A stretch of DNA of 64,000 nt from Leptospira terpstrae serovar Hualin str. LT 11-33 = ATCC 700639 (GTDB taxonomy: Bacteria > Spirochaetota > Leptospiria > Leptospirales > Leptospiraceae): contig NZ_AOGW02000011.1 in the NCBI RefSeq assembly GCF_000332495.1, forward strand, positions 124,001-188,000, read 5' to 3'. A program made the position numbers and the translations under genes. Shown here one piece after another: positions 19,874 to 27,104 of the stretch (its first letter is position 1; every line of letters begins with the position of its first letter). The notes under the pieces were generated by a model. That model was not told the origin of the DNA and ran no database searches. It saw only the letters and a program-made list of their open reading frames with translations.

Positions 19874-21028
19874 ATGAATTTAAACCACACAACAATTCCC
19901 CGAAAATCATCTTCCCGAGTCAGACGACGATTTCTGAGTCATATAACTTTTTTTGTGATTTTAACTCTTGGTTTCGGTGCCATCAAACTGTTAGGGCAAA
20001 CAAACAAAGACCAAAAAACCTATTTACAGAAAATTTCAGTTAAACCACCGCACAAAAAACCCGTCATAGTTGTGATTGGCGAAAACAAATATACAGAACT
20101 AACTGATTTCATAGTTCCCTATGGAGTCCTTAAAAGGGCCAACATTGCAGAAGTGTATGCAGTTGCACCTAACAAAGGAAAAATGGAAATGTTTCCTTCC
20201 TTATCTATCGAAATTACCACTTCAATAGAAGACTTTGATACTCTACATCCGGAAGGAGCAGATCTTGTGATCGTTCCCGCCATTCATAACATGGAGAACA
20301 AAACTATAATCCAATGGATTCAAAAACAAAACAAATTGAGTGCCTCTATTGCAGGAATTTGTGATGGAGTGTGGACATTGGCTCATGCGGGTTTGTTAAA
20401 AGACAAAAAAGCCACCGGACATTGGTATTCAATACCCGAACTAACAAAATCGTTTCCAGACACGGATTGGATCAAAAACAAAAGATACCTTCAAGATAAA
20501 AATATCATCACAACTTCTGGAGTTACCGCTTCCATTCCTTTCTCATTAGCTCTCGTAGAATCCATAGGTGGAGAAAAGAAAGCCATGGAAATAGGAAACG
20601 AACTAGGTGTTTCCCACTGGGATTCAACGCATGATAGCGAAAAATTTCATTTAGGTTGGAAACAATATCTAACTGCCGCAAAAAACCTGATTGCCTTTTG
20701 GAGTTACGAAACCATAGGAATTTTTATCTATGATGGCATTGATGAAATCTCTTTAGCTTTAGTTGCGGATGCCTACTCTCGTACATATAAATCAAAAGCG
20801 GTAACAATTTCAAGTTCACAGGTCACAGTCATTACGAAATCAGGAATCCAGTTCGTTTCTGATTCTCAAGAGAATCTTTCAAATCAAGTACAAAACCTTA
20901 AAGAAATTCCAAAGAATACAAAGGCGAGCCAAGAATTAATCGATACACTGTCGGAGATTGAAAGAAGATACGGAATGCTCACAAAGCAATTTGTTGCGAT
21001 GCAATTAGAGTTTTCCATCCAACAATGA
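19874..21028 (+). CDS. DJ-1/PfpI (GlxA-like) double-domain protein
   Basis: 384 residues with an N-terminal hydrophobic segment (about 24-42) that could be a signal anchor, then a DJ-1/PfpI domain (about 55-245). The nucleophile elbow AGICDGVWTLAHAGLL carries the conserved Cys, followed by KKATGHWY. A second, degenerate PfpI-like domain (about 270-345, starting IGIFIYDGIDEISLA) lacks the Cys. Family members include glyoxalase-type enzymes, amidases and the sensory half of GlxA regulators; here no DNA-binding domain follows. Divergent from the AraC regulator, which probably controls it. Confidence 0.75.
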   Translation: MNLNHTTIPRKSSSRVRRRFLSHITFFVILTLGFGAIKLLGQTNKDQKTYLQKISVKPPHKKPVIVVIGENKYTELTDFIVPYGVLKRANIAEVYAVAPNKGKMEMFPSLSIEITTSIEDFDTLHPEGADLVIVPAIHNMENKTIIQWIQKQNKLSASIAGICDGVWTLAHAGLLKDKKATGHWYSIPELTKSFPDTDWIKNKRYLQDKNIITTSGVTASIPFSLALVESIGGEKKAMEIGNELGVSHWDSTHDSEKFHLGWKQYLTAAKNLIAFWSYETIGIFIYDGIDEISLALVADAYSRTYKSKAVTISSSQVTVITKSGIQFVSDSQENLSNQVQNLKEIPKNTKASQELIDTLSEIERRYGMLTKQFVAMQLEFSIQQ

Positions 21029-21121
21029 TTTCATTATGTCTCGTGTATAATCAGATAGGATCAGATTCCAATTTCAAAAATTCTTCTTCCTGGGTTTTAG
21101 GCTAGCATCTCTTTTGCTCCT

Positions 21122-22837
21122 ATGAAAACTGGAATCATTCAACTTATGCATTCAAAACTAAAACTATATTTCATTCTTTCCTTTTTGGTCTTTGGCTTAG
21201 TTTTGCTTTCCTGCATGACTATCGTTTTGCAGATACAAAACTCCCTGCCAAAAAACCTAACACCAATCATTGCAACAGAAATCATACTTCTTGTGGTCAT
21301 TGGATTTCTCTTCGGTTTGATCTTAAGTTCTTGGTTTGGTAAAATCTTTGGGAAGTTGGAAGCTGCCTTTAAGGAAGTGGGACTTGGAAATTTGCAAGTT
21401 CGACTCATATTCAAAAAAAATGATCTATTGTCTGAATTTTACACGAGTTTTCATAGAATGTTACAAGCACAAGGAGAACTCATACAACATATCAAAACAT
21501 CGGCAGACACTCTATCTTCTGATTCACAAGAAATGAAGTTAGTAACTCTTGACTTTGCAACAAACTTACAATCCCAGTCAGCAGCAACTGAAGAAGTATC
21601 GGCTTCCATAGAGGAAATTTCAGGAGTAGCTGTTTCCATTTCAAACATAGCGGAAAACAACTCACAAAGCATGAGTAACCTAACGTCAGAAGTAGATCGA
21701 CTATCAGTTGCGATTGACAAAACAGGAGAGTATGTAGAAGGAACTCTAGATTCTATTAAAAACATAATTGATCGCGCAGAAGCGGGAAAAAATACACTTC
21801 GCACAATGAATGAAGCAATGGACAATTTGTCCAACAGTTCCCTTGAAATTTCTAAAACTGTAGATGTAATTTCGAAAATTAGCGAACAAGTCAATATGCT
21901 TGCCCTCAACGCATCAATCGAAGCTGCACGTGCAGGTGATGCAGGAAGAGGATTCGCTGTTGTTGCAGAAGAGGTATCAAAACTTGCAGAACGAACTGCA
22001 GGTGCCGTCAAAGGGATCGATTCTTTAATGAAAAAGAATCAAAATGATGTTTCTTTGGGTAGAGAACGAATTGAAAAAACCACAATGGAAATTCAAGAAA
22101 TCATTGGTAACATTGATTCTATTTCTGGAAAAATAACAGAAGTTCATTCTGCAGTAAATATGCAAAAAGAATTAAAAAACAAATTACTCAAAGAAGCAAT
22201 CTTTGTAAAAGAACGATCTGAAGAAATCAAAGAAGCTGTTACCGAACACAAAACAGCAACAAACGAAGTAATGGCATCTGTTGCCTCAATTAGCCAATCG
22301 TCCTTTAGTAATTCTGAAAGTAGCGACCTACTTGCTGGAAAAATCACGGCAATTGCAAACACTGCAGACAAACTGATTTCAATGGTCGATCTTTTCAAAA
22401 CAGATGTTACTTCCGATGAATCGTCGATTTCAGAGAGAGATGAAGCTACCCACAAACTTCAATTCCGATCAGAAATCGGTAGTATATATTATGTGAAAGA
22501 AAAAGATTTATTGGAAGTAGTTTGGACGCCAAACTTCAGTGAAGATAAATATACAGAAATCTTAAACGAAGCATTAAACATTATACACAAATATAACATC
22601 CGCAAGTGGCTTGCCGATACTAGAAGGATGGGACTAGTAACTCGTTCCGCACAAGAATGGGTAAACGTCAATTGGTTTCCCAAAGCAAGTAATTCCAGCC
22701 TCCGAAAGATGGCAGTAGTTGTACCAAACTCTGCACTGGCCGCTATCTCTATTGATGACCAAACTTTGAAAACAGGAAATGTAGAACTAAAATCGGTACC
22801 AAGTTTAGAAACAGGAATAACTTGGTTAAACGACTAA
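21122..22837 (+). CDS. Methyl-accepting chemotaxis protein with C-terminal STAS-like domain
   Basis: Membrane receptor with two close transmembrane helices (about 15-37 and 48-70) and almost no periplasmic sensor, so it probably senses a cytoplasmic or membrane signal. A HAMP-like linker leads to the MCP signalling coiled coil (about 120-430); its hairpin tip NMLALNASIEAARAGDAGRG near residue 257 is the CheA/CheW contact. After this, residues 445-571 form an extra alpha/beta domain (from LQFRSEIGSIYYV) that resembles SpoIIAA/STAS-like modules, an unusual addition at the C-terminus of a receptor. It stands alone, with no che genes nearby. Confidence 0.85.
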   Translation: MKTGIIQLMHSKLKLYFILSFLVFGLVLLSCMTIVLQIQNSLPKNLTPIIATEIILLVVIGFLFGLILSSWFGKIFGKLEAAFKEVGLGNLQVRLIFKKNDLLSEFYTSFHRMLQAQGELIQHIKTSADTLSSDSQEMKLVTLDFATNLQSQSAATEEVSASIEEISGVAVSISNIAENNSQSMSNLTSEVDRLSVAIDKTGEYVEGTLDSIKNIIDRAEAGKNTLRTMNEAMDNLSNSSLEISKTVDVISKISEQVNMLALNASIEAARAGDAGRGFAVVAEEVSKLAERTAGAVKGIDSLMKKNQNDVSLGRERIEKTTMEIQEIIGNIDSISGKITEVHSAVNMQKELKNKLLKEAIFVKERSEEIKEAVTEHKTATNEVMASVASISQSSFSNSESSDLLAGKITAIANTADKLISMVDLFKTDVTSDESSISERDEATHKLQFRSEIGSIYYVKEKDLLEVVWTPNFSEDKYTEILNEALNIIHKYNIRKWLADTRRMGLVTRSAQEWVNVNWFPKASNSSLRKMAVVVPNSALAAISIDDQTLKTGNVELKSVPSLETGITWLND

Positions 22838-22851
22838 ACTTTTAAACGAAC

Positions 22852-22905
22852 AAAATATACAGACCATTGTTATTATAATTATAATCAAAATGATCTGTAT
22901 ATTTT
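22852..22905. terminator. Bidirectional terminator between MCP and DUF4334 genes
   Basis: AAAATATACAGA at 22852-22863 pairs perfectly with TCTGTATATTTT at 22894-22905 (12 base pairs, 30-base A/T-rich loop). It fills the gap between the two convergent stop codons. Confidence 0.5.
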
Positions 22906-23451
22906 CTATTTATCTCGTTCCAAAACAAAGAAAAAAGGTTGATTCATTCCTTTGTAATCCATACATCCAAACAAAGTATTTTGATTTACTTTTTTAAATA
23001 CGTCATGAATTGGAAGATTATCGTAGATCATGGCGGCAGTGAGTTGCCCACGAAATTCTATTCTTCTGACACGAGCTTTTGATTTGGAAGTTTGGAACAA
23101 AAACCGAACCAATAAAAATAAATACCGCAATGGCCATAAGCTTGTGGAAGGGATTATGGTTGCCAACCGAACAGGCATTAGGGATGGATTTACTTTAAAT
23201 AATGTTTTACCAAAAGACTTAAACACCAGCGGGTGAACATTGTCTGGGTCGACAAATTCTTTACCATACCAATTGAATGTTTCCAATGCACCATCCATCG
23301 TATGAGATGTATGGAATCCCGATCCATGCCACTGGCCAATAGTATCTTCTATAGAAACGTTTTCAAGTGCGTCAAAGAGTGCGAACGAATCGTTAACGGA
23401 ATTGTTCTTTTTACTACGCATTTCGTTAAACTTTTTTTCATTTGTATTCAT
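22906..23451 (-). CDS. GXWXG / DUF4334 family protein
   Basis: Small soluble protein matching the GXWXG-DUF4334 architecture: an N-terminal half with GQWHGSGF (the GxWxG core) and a C-terminal half with RRIEFRGQLTAAMIYDNLPIHDVFKKV. Function of the family is not established; it is thought to have a lipocalin-like fold. I prefer the ATG at 23451 (181 residues). A GTG at 23487 preceded by AGGAG with only 3 bases of spacing would add 12 residues and remains possible. The gene stands alone and converges on the MCP gene. Confidence 0.7.
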   Translation of the reverse strand: MNTNEKKFNEMRSKKNNSVNDSFALFDALENVSIEDTIGQWHGSGFHTSHTMDGALETFNWYGKEFVDPDNVHPLVFKSFGKTLFKVNPSLMPVRLATIIPSTSLWPLRYLFLLVRFLFQTSKSKARVRRIEFRGQLTAAMIYDNLPIHDVFKKVNQNTLFGCMDYKGMNQPFFFVLERDK

Positions 23452-23536
23452 AATTAAATTGTAACCTAAGCCAATCTTTTTGTACACACACTCCTAGGAA
23501 ATATATATACAAAAAAACAAAACGAATTTTGAAACT

Positions 23537-24265
23537 TCAATCAAGAACAGATTGAATCCTCTTTCGTTCTTCGGCGATTCTTATAATAGCTTCCTCTATT
23601 TTTTTCTGAAACAAAATGGGATTCGATAACGTCAAATAAGATCCATCGTATCCCATTAGCCCCAAGGCCTTCGAAGTCATAGTGGAAATGAAGATTCTAA
23701 AAAGTTCCCGTTTTTGTTCATTGATAAACCACATGGAAGCAGTTCTCGAGGATTTAGCATAATCCCCACCAAACAACCTCATTTGATGATACTCGGCTAA
23801 TGAAGCAATTCGATCCACTTCGTCGATTAATTCTGTAACTTCCTCTTGGACATTCAATTGATTAGTTTTATCAAAACGTTTTGATTTAGAAATCATTGAA
23901 ATTCGATTAGTAATCGCAAGTAAGGTGTCTAAATAAACTAATGTTTTTTTGATTAGGAAGGTTTGTTTTTGAAAAGTCGTTTTTGTAGGTTGTGACTGGT
24001 ATAACCTTTCTAATGCATTTGTTGTTAAAGAAATAAATTTTAATCTGGAATCAATTGTATACTCAGAATTTCTTTTTAATTTTATCAAAAAAGATGTATA
24101 TGCTTTAGTATCAATTCGAAGTAAAATTTCATTTTGTCCCAAATTTGTATCTACATATTTATCACCCCATTGAGATATCTCTTTTCTTATCTTCAATATT
24201 TGTTTTTGGATGATAGATTCTCTTTGTGGATCAACCGACTGAATTAGGTTATATGGTAGTTTCAT
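23537..24265 (-). CDS. Degenerate FlaB-flagellin-like protein, C-terminally short
   Basis: 242 residues from the ATG at 24265, chosen because GAGGA sits just upstream and the gap to the preceding stop is 7 bases. The C-terminal half aligns with the D1 domain of spirochaete FlaB as I remember it: LIDEVDRIASLAEY at about 146-159, RLFGGDYA, then SRTASMWF at 173-180, and TMTSKAL at 195-201, all near-identical and in the same order. The first 40 residues loosely echo the FlaB N-terminal helix (NL...V...R). The protein stops about 75 residues early, so it lacks the C-terminal D1 and D0 helices needed for polymerisation. It is therefore unlikely to be a standard filament subunit. Pairs with the gene upstream. 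Confidence 0.7.
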   Translation of the reverse strand: MKLPYNLIQSVDPQRESIIQKQILKIRKEISQWGDKYVDTNLGQNEILLRIDTKAYTSFLIKLKRNSEYTIDSRLKFISLTTNALERLYQSQPTKTTFQKQTFLIKKTLVYLDTLLAITNRISMISKSKRFDKTNQLNVQEEVTELIDEVDRIASLAEYHQMRLFGGDYAKSSRTASMWFINEQKRELFRIFISTMTSKALGLMGYDGSYLTLSNPILFQKKIEEAIIRIAEERKRIQSVLD

Positions 24266-24272
24266 CAATTCC

Positions 24273-25424
24273 TCATGGAAAATATAACTTACGTTCTTTT
24301 TGCAATGTTCGGATTGCATCCTCTAAAACAGGAAGAGCATGACTGGCAGTATTCGCAGTTGATACAGTCAAAATACCACCAAAATCGTTTGCCAATTTTA
24401 ATCTCTTACATACATCTTTACCTCCGCCAGCGGCCGAGGATATCTGATCAATCACGCGTATGAGTGAGGAAACTGTCATTTGTTGGTTTTGTCTATCAAG
24501 TGGGTGGTAAACCCCACTTTGCATATGAAACGCTCTTTCTTTTATACTTTTAATCGCAGACTCTAAAGATATGGACCGAACCCAAAAGTAATCATCCTTG
24601 GTTTTGATTTTCTTTTTTTGGATTTTTGTTCTTTGGATTTTTTCAAATTCGTTCTGTACGAACTCTAAATAATAAAACCGAACAGAATATTGGTGTAATT
24701 TTGCGCTAAAATAAACCATTTTCTCAATGAGTCTATCAGTGAATTCCAAAATCTCCGAAACAACAGACTGATTGTAATCGGTTGTATTGCCTGAATTTTC
24801 AAAGGACTTCCATACCTCTTCAATATCTATAGGATACGAATCGATAAGAATGGATTCCGTTTTTTCTTGGCCGAACCAAGGAACTAAAAAAGATACTTGG
24901 TTGGAATTCCAATCTGAAATTTCACCAGTTCCTCTAAAAAACTGAGGTTTATCACCGATTGCAAATCTATTACCGAAAGATAGGATACTATTTTGAATTT
25001 GGATTGAATCGGCTTCTAATTCTTCCCTTCCATAAAACTCCAGCCCAAATTGAAGGCATAAATTTTGCCAGACTCTGACCAATGTGACCACAAGTTTGTG
25101 TGCCACCTCACAACGAATAGATGCAGAATATAATTGCTTATAGTTTGAGACTTTCGTGTTTTCTTCAAAAGGAAAACGTGTTTTCAATTCTTCGGTGAAG
25201 AGATTTAGAAAAAAATCTAGTTCCATCCCGGTTTGGTAAATTTTGGAAACTATCGAAGTGATGATTTCTTCGGTCTGAGCCATAGGGTAGATAGGAAAAA
25301 AGTTCAATCCAAATTTTGATGGCGAAGTAACATCTTTGGTTGGCTCACCTCCCACTTGCGAACGAATCCCAGCAATCAAAAGAGCAGTAAAGGATAGTTT
25401 TTTAATAAACTCAATCCGTAACAT
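24273..25424 (-). CDS. Mosaic protein with flagellin-like segments
   Basis: 383 residues, not similar at first sight to any named family. A weak hydrophobic stretch (7-20) might be a signal. On close reading the C-terminal 100 residues follow the FlaB D1 core: GVYHPLDRQ...VSSL...D-I-S at 304-330 matches FlaB GIYSNEDRQ...VSAL...D-I-S; KRLKL at 340-344 and A370...K376-x-R378 fit FlaB positions without gaps, while the FlaB ASMWF loop is deleted. A second segment, D230-x4-K235 and A241-x4-Y246-x2-R249-x2-Y252, matches the start of the FlaB C-terminal D1 helix, and KIKTKD near 272-277 echoes its RIRDAD motif. These matches are from memory and need a profile search. Translationally coupled to the downstream FlaB-like gene. 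Confidence 0.55.
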   Translation of the reverse strand: MLRIEFIKKLSFTALLIAGIRSQVGGEPTKDVTSPSKFGLNFFPIYPMAQTEEIITSIVSKIYQTGMELDFFLNLFTEELKTRFPFEENTKVSNYKQLYSASIRCEVAHKLVVTLVRVWQNLCLQFGLEFYGREELEADSIQIQNSILSFGNRFAIGDKPQFFRGTGEISDWNSNQVSFLVPWFGQEKTESILIDSYPIDIEEVWKSFENSGNTTDYNQSVVSEILEFTDRLIEKMVYFSAKLHQYSVRFYYLEFVQNEFEKIQRTKIQKKKIKTKDDYFWVRSISLESAIKSIKERAFHMQSGVYHPLDRQNQQMTVSSLIRVIDQISSAAGGGKDVCKRLKLANDFGGILTVSTANTASHALPVLEDAIRTLQKERKLYFP

Positions 25425-25427
25425 AGC

Positions 25428-25439
25428 TAATACGTATTA
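25428..25439. promoter_or_regulatory. 12-base palindrome at the start of the flagellin-like operon
   Basis: TAATACGTATTA is a perfect palindrome only 3 bases before the ATG at 25424, where a ribosome site would be expected; no Shine-Dalgarno sequence is present. It could be an operator or block initiation. Confidence 0.3.
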
Positions 25440-25654
25440 ATCTTTATTAAAACATTCAAGACAATAAAAACAAACAATGGGGGTTTTTTTCATAATTTAT
25501 AAACAATAATAAAACCTATCGAATTTCTTTGTTTGAACCACCGCCCGTTTCCCTGCTAAAGTTTGCCATACAACTAACTATCCAAAGATTGACCTCTGCG
25601 GAACCTTTCCATTTCTCCACTTGCAATTTCTTATTTATCTTTTATACTCTTCTT

Positions 25655-26065
25655 ATGAATGTAGCAGATACCGAAATCAAATCGCTTCTTGAGACCTACC
25701 AAAAGATTACAGTGTATGGACTCAGCAATGATCCATCCAAACCAAGCCATTATGTTCCAGTCTACATTCGAGACAAAGGATGGGAAGTCGTTGGAACGTA
25801 TCCCAAAGAACACAGCGTAGGTGGATTTACTATCTATCCTAGTTTAAAGGATGTCCCCAAGGAAGACCGGAAATTTATCGATGTGTTTCGAAGTTCTGAT
25901 AAAATTCCTGAAGTAATCGATGAAATTTTAACCCTAGGAGGAACAGAAGTGATCTGGCTCCAATTAGGTATTTCCCATCCTGAAGCCGAGAAAAAAGCAG
26001 AAGAAGCAGGAATCCGTGTTGTTTCTAATCGTTGCCTCATCATCGAACATAGAAATTATTTTTAA
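25655..26065 (+). CDS. CoA-binding domain protein (YccU-like)
   Basis: 137-residue Rossmann-fold protein of the CoA_binding_2 family: ITVYGLSNDPSKPSHYVPVYI at the N-terminus (nucleotide-binding loop), GWEVVGTYP, VDVFR-type FIDVFRSSDKIP, and the closing GIRVVSNRCLIIEH. The family binds CoA and has no settled cellular role. The start is set at the ATG at 25655; an in-frame extension to 25529 has no family support. It converges on the next gene with a 4-base gap. Confidence 0.8.
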   Translation: MNVADTEIKSLLETYQKITVYGLSNDPSKPSHYVPVYIRDKGWEVVGTYPKEHSVGGFTIYPSLKDVPKEDRKFIDVFRSSDKIPEVIDEILTLGGTEVIWLQLGISHPEAEKKAEEAGIRVVSNRCLIIEHRNYF

Positions 26066-26091
26066 AAGGTTAAGGTCTAGAAATTATTTTT
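26050..26091. repeat. 14-base direct repeat at convergent gene ends
   Basis: TAGAAATTATTTTT occurs at 26050-26063 and again at 26078-26091. The copies sit in the last codons of the CoA-binding gene and of the opposite-strand membrane protein gene. Perhaps a small duplication; the A/T bias makes chance possible. Confidence 0.4.
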
Positions 26092-26474
26092 TTACCAAAC
26101 CAAACGAAGGGAAGATAGGATAACAAACTAAGTACTACAAACCAAAGGGGCTGACCCGGTAGGAAAATAAAAAAATTAAAAGAACCTGCCAGAGTAAGAA
26201 TACAACCTAACAAAATCACCATGAGCGAGTTGTGATTTTTGCTAAGTTTCATTGTGATCATTCCTCCAATGAATGAACCAAAAACATATCCGAGATAAAC
26301 GGGGAGATACGCTGACGTTGGTAAGTTGGTCATGAACTGTTTCAAAAGTTCTGGATTGGCAATGATCTCATCACTTGGAGGTTTTACAAAAAAAGAATTC
26401 ATAAACTCTAATGTCATCATGATGGCCATTGCCGAAACCAAACCTACAAGTATAGAAAGACTATTTTTAATCAC
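26070..26474 (-). CDS. Small four-helix membrane protein
   Basis: 134 residues, four hydrophobic segments (about 5-25, 55-75, 82-103, 108-128) with a short acidic loop. I do not recognise the family. A GSFIGGMITMKLS segment resembles the glycine-rich helix of small membrane proteins annotated as unknown in many bacteria. It lies 67 bases downstream of the DoxX-like gene on the same strand and could share its transcript. Confidence 0.55.
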   Translation of the reverse strand: MIKNSLSILVGLVSAMAIMMTLEFMNSFFVKPPSDEIIANPELLKQFMTNLPTSAYLPVYLGYVFGSFIGGMITMKLSKNHNSLMVILLGCILTLAGSFNFFIFLPGQPLWFVVLSLLSYLPFVWFGKKIISRP

Positions 26475-26541
26475 TGGGATACCTACCTTTAATCATTAAA
26501 ACGTACAATCTATACGAAAAATACAATCCGAAAATTGATGT

Positions 26542-26973
26542 TTAGTTTTTACTCTTAGCTCGGAAATTTTGCCAAGACCCGCAACTCCATAGAGCCCAAA
26601 GGACAAGCACTGGCTGAAAAAACAAACGAATCAATCGGGCTCTATCAGTATCCAAACCAAAAGCACTGATCCCATTCATATATTGGGAAATATTTCCCGG
26701 GAAAATTAATACAAAAAACAAAGCAACGACCCAACCAACTTGCACTTGTTTGTTGCGAAGGAAAATCAAAGACAATCCTAAACTGATTTCCACTACCCCC
26801 GACAATAAGACTACTAAATCTGCATCAATAGGTAACCAAGTTGGAACTTGAGCCAAAAACTCAGTTCTATGCCATGTTAGGTGGCCAGTTCCAGCGAATG
26901 CCAAAAAGGCTCCGAGTAAGATACGTAAAACGGTTTGGAATATAGTCCTTTCGGATGTGTTTGTTTGATTCAT
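26542..26973 (-). CDS. DoxX-family membrane protein
   Basis: 143 residues with four transmembrane helices. The opening RILLGAFLAFAGTGHLTW and later VVLLSGVVEISLGLSLIF match the DoxX family (N-terminal GxxFxxaGxxHf and the second-helix GxxEixxGl motif). DoxX proteins are quinone- or redox-linked membrane proteins without a uniform role. The gene is divergent from the TonB-receptor gene. Confidence 0.7.
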   Translation of the reverse strand: MNQTNTSERTIFQTVLRILLGAFLAFAGTGHLTWHRTEFLAQVPTWLPIDADLVVLLSGVVEISLGLSLIFLRNKQVQVGWVVALFFVLIFPGNISQYMNGISAFGLDTDRARLIRLFFQPVLVLWALWSCGSWQNFRAKSKN

Positions 26974-27039
26974 GGTAACTTAGACTAAAAATACAATGCT
27001 TTGGCCCCTCCGATAAAATCTTCGGGAAATCCCAAACCT

Positions 27040-27062
27040 ATGAGATTGAGTCTTTATCTCAT
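27040..27062. promoter_or_regulatory. Inverted repeat before the TonB-receptor gene
   Basis: ATGAGAT at 27040-27046 and ATCTCAT at 27056-27062 are exact complements around a 9-base spacer, 42 bases before the receptor ATG. Position and symmetry fit an operator, for example for a Fur-type repressor, but it does not match a consensus I can vouch for. Confidence 0.35.
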
Positions 27063-27104
27063 TTAATTCTAGACAATTTAGGAGGAATCCGAAGGAATGG
27101 CCGT

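Noticed and set aside
21451..22011. 186-residue open frame on the - strand inside the chemotaxis receptor
   Set aside because: Antisense shadow with Ser/Ala/Thr-biased composition produced by the coiled-coil codons of the real gene.
23537..25424. The two flagellin-like frames as one flaB pseudogene broken by a frameshift
   Set aside because: Both proteins contain the same D1 segment, so they are repeats rather than halves; the second has its own GAGGA and ATG after a clean stop.
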